Origin: CAUZIB01 sp963663925
Lineage (GTDB): Bacteria; Acidobacteriota; Vicinamibacteria; Vicinamibacterales; UBA8438
Length of the DNA stretch: 64,000 nucleotides
NCBI GenBank assembly: GCA_965237405.1
Contig: OZ250139.1
Coordinates: 2,852,001-2,916,000, forward strand
Direction of reading: 5' to 3'
A program made the translations under genes and the position numbers. The notes below the pieces were generated by a model. The model was not told the DNA's origin. It saw only the letters and a program-made list of their open reading frames with translations, and ran no database searches. Of this stretch, positions 63,137 to 64,000 are shown piece by piece; the stretch's first letter is position 1; every line of letters begins with the position of its first letter.

Positions 63137-63214
63137 CGACCGCCGGTGTTTCGTCGCCCTTCGACACCAGCGGCACCCTGTTCTGCCTGTCGAGCGGATC
63201 ACCGATCATCACGG

Positions 63215-63280
63215 CTACGCGGCCGGCCGGTCTGAGCCGGCGCGGGGGCGGCTGGCGATGAAGTCGAGCACTTCGCCCAC
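63215..63280 (-). pseudogene. AlpA-family regulator, C-terminal scrap
   Basis: GEVLDFIASRPRAGSDRPAA on the minus strand matches the tail of the intact AlpA (QEVLDFIASRPRGG). Only about 20 codons remain. It lies outside the inner element and may have belonged to the outer one. Confidence 0.65.
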
Positions 63281-63297
63281 ACGAAACTCCCGAAGAG

Positions 63298-63314
63298 GCT
63301 GTTAATTTAACAGC
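63298..63314. promoter_or_regulatory. 17-bp palindrome in the blaI promoter
   Basis: GCTGTTAA-T-TTAACAGC is a perfect inverted repeat overlapping an AT-rich promoter (TTAACA, then TATATACATAAC) about 60 bp before the regulator gene. BlaI-type repressors bind palindromes in their own promoter. Confidence 0.55.
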
Positions 63315-63372
63315 TGGTATGCTATATACATAACATCAAGGCCGGCGGATGAGCGCAGCCGGTTGAACTCTC

Positions 63373-63849
63373 ATGAGCATGGAACCACCGCGGCACAGCC
63401 GGCTGTCGCGTCGCGAGCGACAGATCATGGACATCCTCTTTCGGCTCGGACGCGCCGTGGCCAGCGTCGTCCGGGAGGAGCTCTCCGGCGACCCGAGCTC
63501 GTCGACGGTCCGCACGCAACTCCGTATTCTTGAGCAGAAAGGGCATGTGCGCCACGAGGAGGAGAGGTTGCGGTACGTGTACCGCCCGGTGACCCCTCGT
63601 CGGGCTGCGCGCCGGTCGGCCTTGCGGCATCTCGTGGAGACGTTCTTCGACGGGTCCGCCGAGCAGGCCGTGGCCGCGTTGCTCGGGGGTGAGGCGAGGC
63701 GTCTGACCAGCCAGGAGCTCGACCGGATCGCACGGATCGTTTCCGACGCGAGAGCGGCGGCACGGAGCGCCGTGGAATCCGCCGGCGCGTCAGGCGGCAA
63801 AGGGCCGGACGGAAGCGACGCTCGCTGGGAGCGGGAGGAACCGAGATGA
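63373..63849 (+). CDS. BlaI/MecI/CopY-family repressor
   Basis: 158 residues with the winged-helix region of this family (LSRRERQIMDILFRLGRAVA, SSSTVRTQLRILEQKGHVRH, YVYRPV) and the dimerisation tail (ALRHLVETFFDGSAEQAVAALL). In the family it is cleaved when a partner M56 membrane protease senses a signal, commonly a beta-lactam. It overlaps the M56 gene by 4 bp. It lies outside the inner element and is probably resident DNA or cargo of the outer one. Confidence 0.9.
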   Translation: MSMEPPRHSRLSRRERQIMDILFRLGRAVASVVREELSGDPSSSTVRTQLRILEQKGHVRHEEERLRYVYRPVTPRRAARRSALRHLVETFFDGSAEQAVAALLGGEARRLTSQELDRIARIVSDARAAARSAVESAGASGGKGPDGSDARWEREEPR

Positions 63850-64000
63850 GCCTGCTGGCCGCGTTGACCATCAAGGTGTCGGCGATCCTGCTCCTGGCGT
63901 TGATCAGTGCCGTCTGTCTGCGCACGAGATCGGCGTCCGCGAGGTGCTGGGTGCTGGCGGTCGGCGTCGCGTCGGCAGCCGTGGCGCCCGCGCTCCACGT
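63846..64000 (+). CDS. BlaR1/M56-type sensor protease, 5' end
   Basis: Partial: the first 51 codons, starting MSLLAALTIKVSAILLLALI, form a membrane helix, and ARCWVLAVGVASAAVAPALH a second, as in M56 proteins. The zinc site lies beyond the window. ATGA overlap with the blaI-like gene indicates co-expression. Confidence 0.75.
   Translation, partial: MSLLAALTIKVSAILLLALISAVCLRTRSASARCWVLAVGVASAAVAPALH

Overview
The window is high-GC DNA from a Gram-negative bacterium. Outer-membrane and periplasmic proteins occur (a beta-barrel autotransporter, a lipoprotein, VirB9/VirB10-type channel proteins), and a BlaI/M56 pair lies at the right edge. The gene mix (DUF2971, BlaI-M56, Calx-beta autotransporter, Trb/VirB-type transfer genes) would suit an Acidobacteriota or Proteobacteria genome, but nothing here fixes the phylum. 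There is no rRNA, no CRISPR array and no complete tRNA.

The dominant structure is a nested integration. A virD4/traG-type coupling-protein gene on the minus strand is cut in two: its N-terminal 508 codons lie at 59871-61396 and its C-terminal part at 1-388. Both pieces stop at the same codon, inside the Walker B motif, and share the 7-bp core CAGATAA (382-388 and 59871-59877). The 59.5 kb between them reads as one integrative and conjugative element (ICE): a P4-type tyrosine integrase just inside the left end, an AlpA-type regulator near the right end, a VirB/Trb-like type IV secretion system, and an intact virD4 closely related to the one it interrupts.

Layout. 0.5-2.9 kb: integrase, an unknown gene and a second integrase fragment. 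3.2-18 kb: defence and stress cargo with debris, namely DUF2971, YkvA-like, AbiEi/AbiEii, an OLD-type ATPase-nuclease, a large XRE-nuclease-like-STAND protein, BrnT/BrnA, and decayed pieces of an older conjugation module, IS3 elements and integrases. 18.2-29.6 kb: a type I restriction-modification operon with a ribbon-helix-helix gene, hsdM, hsdS, a frameshifted DUF262/DUF1524 gene, an unknown gene, hsdR interrupted by an intact IS30-family element, and a YgjP-type metalloprotease. 29.6-34.8 kb: a membrane protein, an HNH-like protein and many truncated transposon pieces, including a tRNA-Arg fragment and a resolvase remnant. 34.8-40.3 kb: a LuxR regulator and a 1220-residue Calx-beta autotransporter, each preceded by the same ~120-bp control region. 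40.9-58.8 kb: transfer module with a Cys-rich protein, ArdC, a winged-helix protein, virB2-B3-B4-B9-B10, virB5-B6-B8, a second winged-helix protein, an iteron-rich control region, virD4-virB11, a secreted nuclease and alpA. 59.0-59.5 kb: a small lipoprotein. 61.4-64 kb: outside the inner element, IS3 fragments, a MITE-like repeat, an alpA tail and the BlaI/M56 pair.

The transfer genes are ordered as in Trb/VirB systems and mostly overlap by 4 bp, so they look functional. Two weaknesses are visible: no classical relaxase is recognisable, and the winged-helix gene before virB2 carries a frameshift. The duplicated integrase, alpA and transfer-gene fragments indicate that several generations of the same ICE family have landed in this region.
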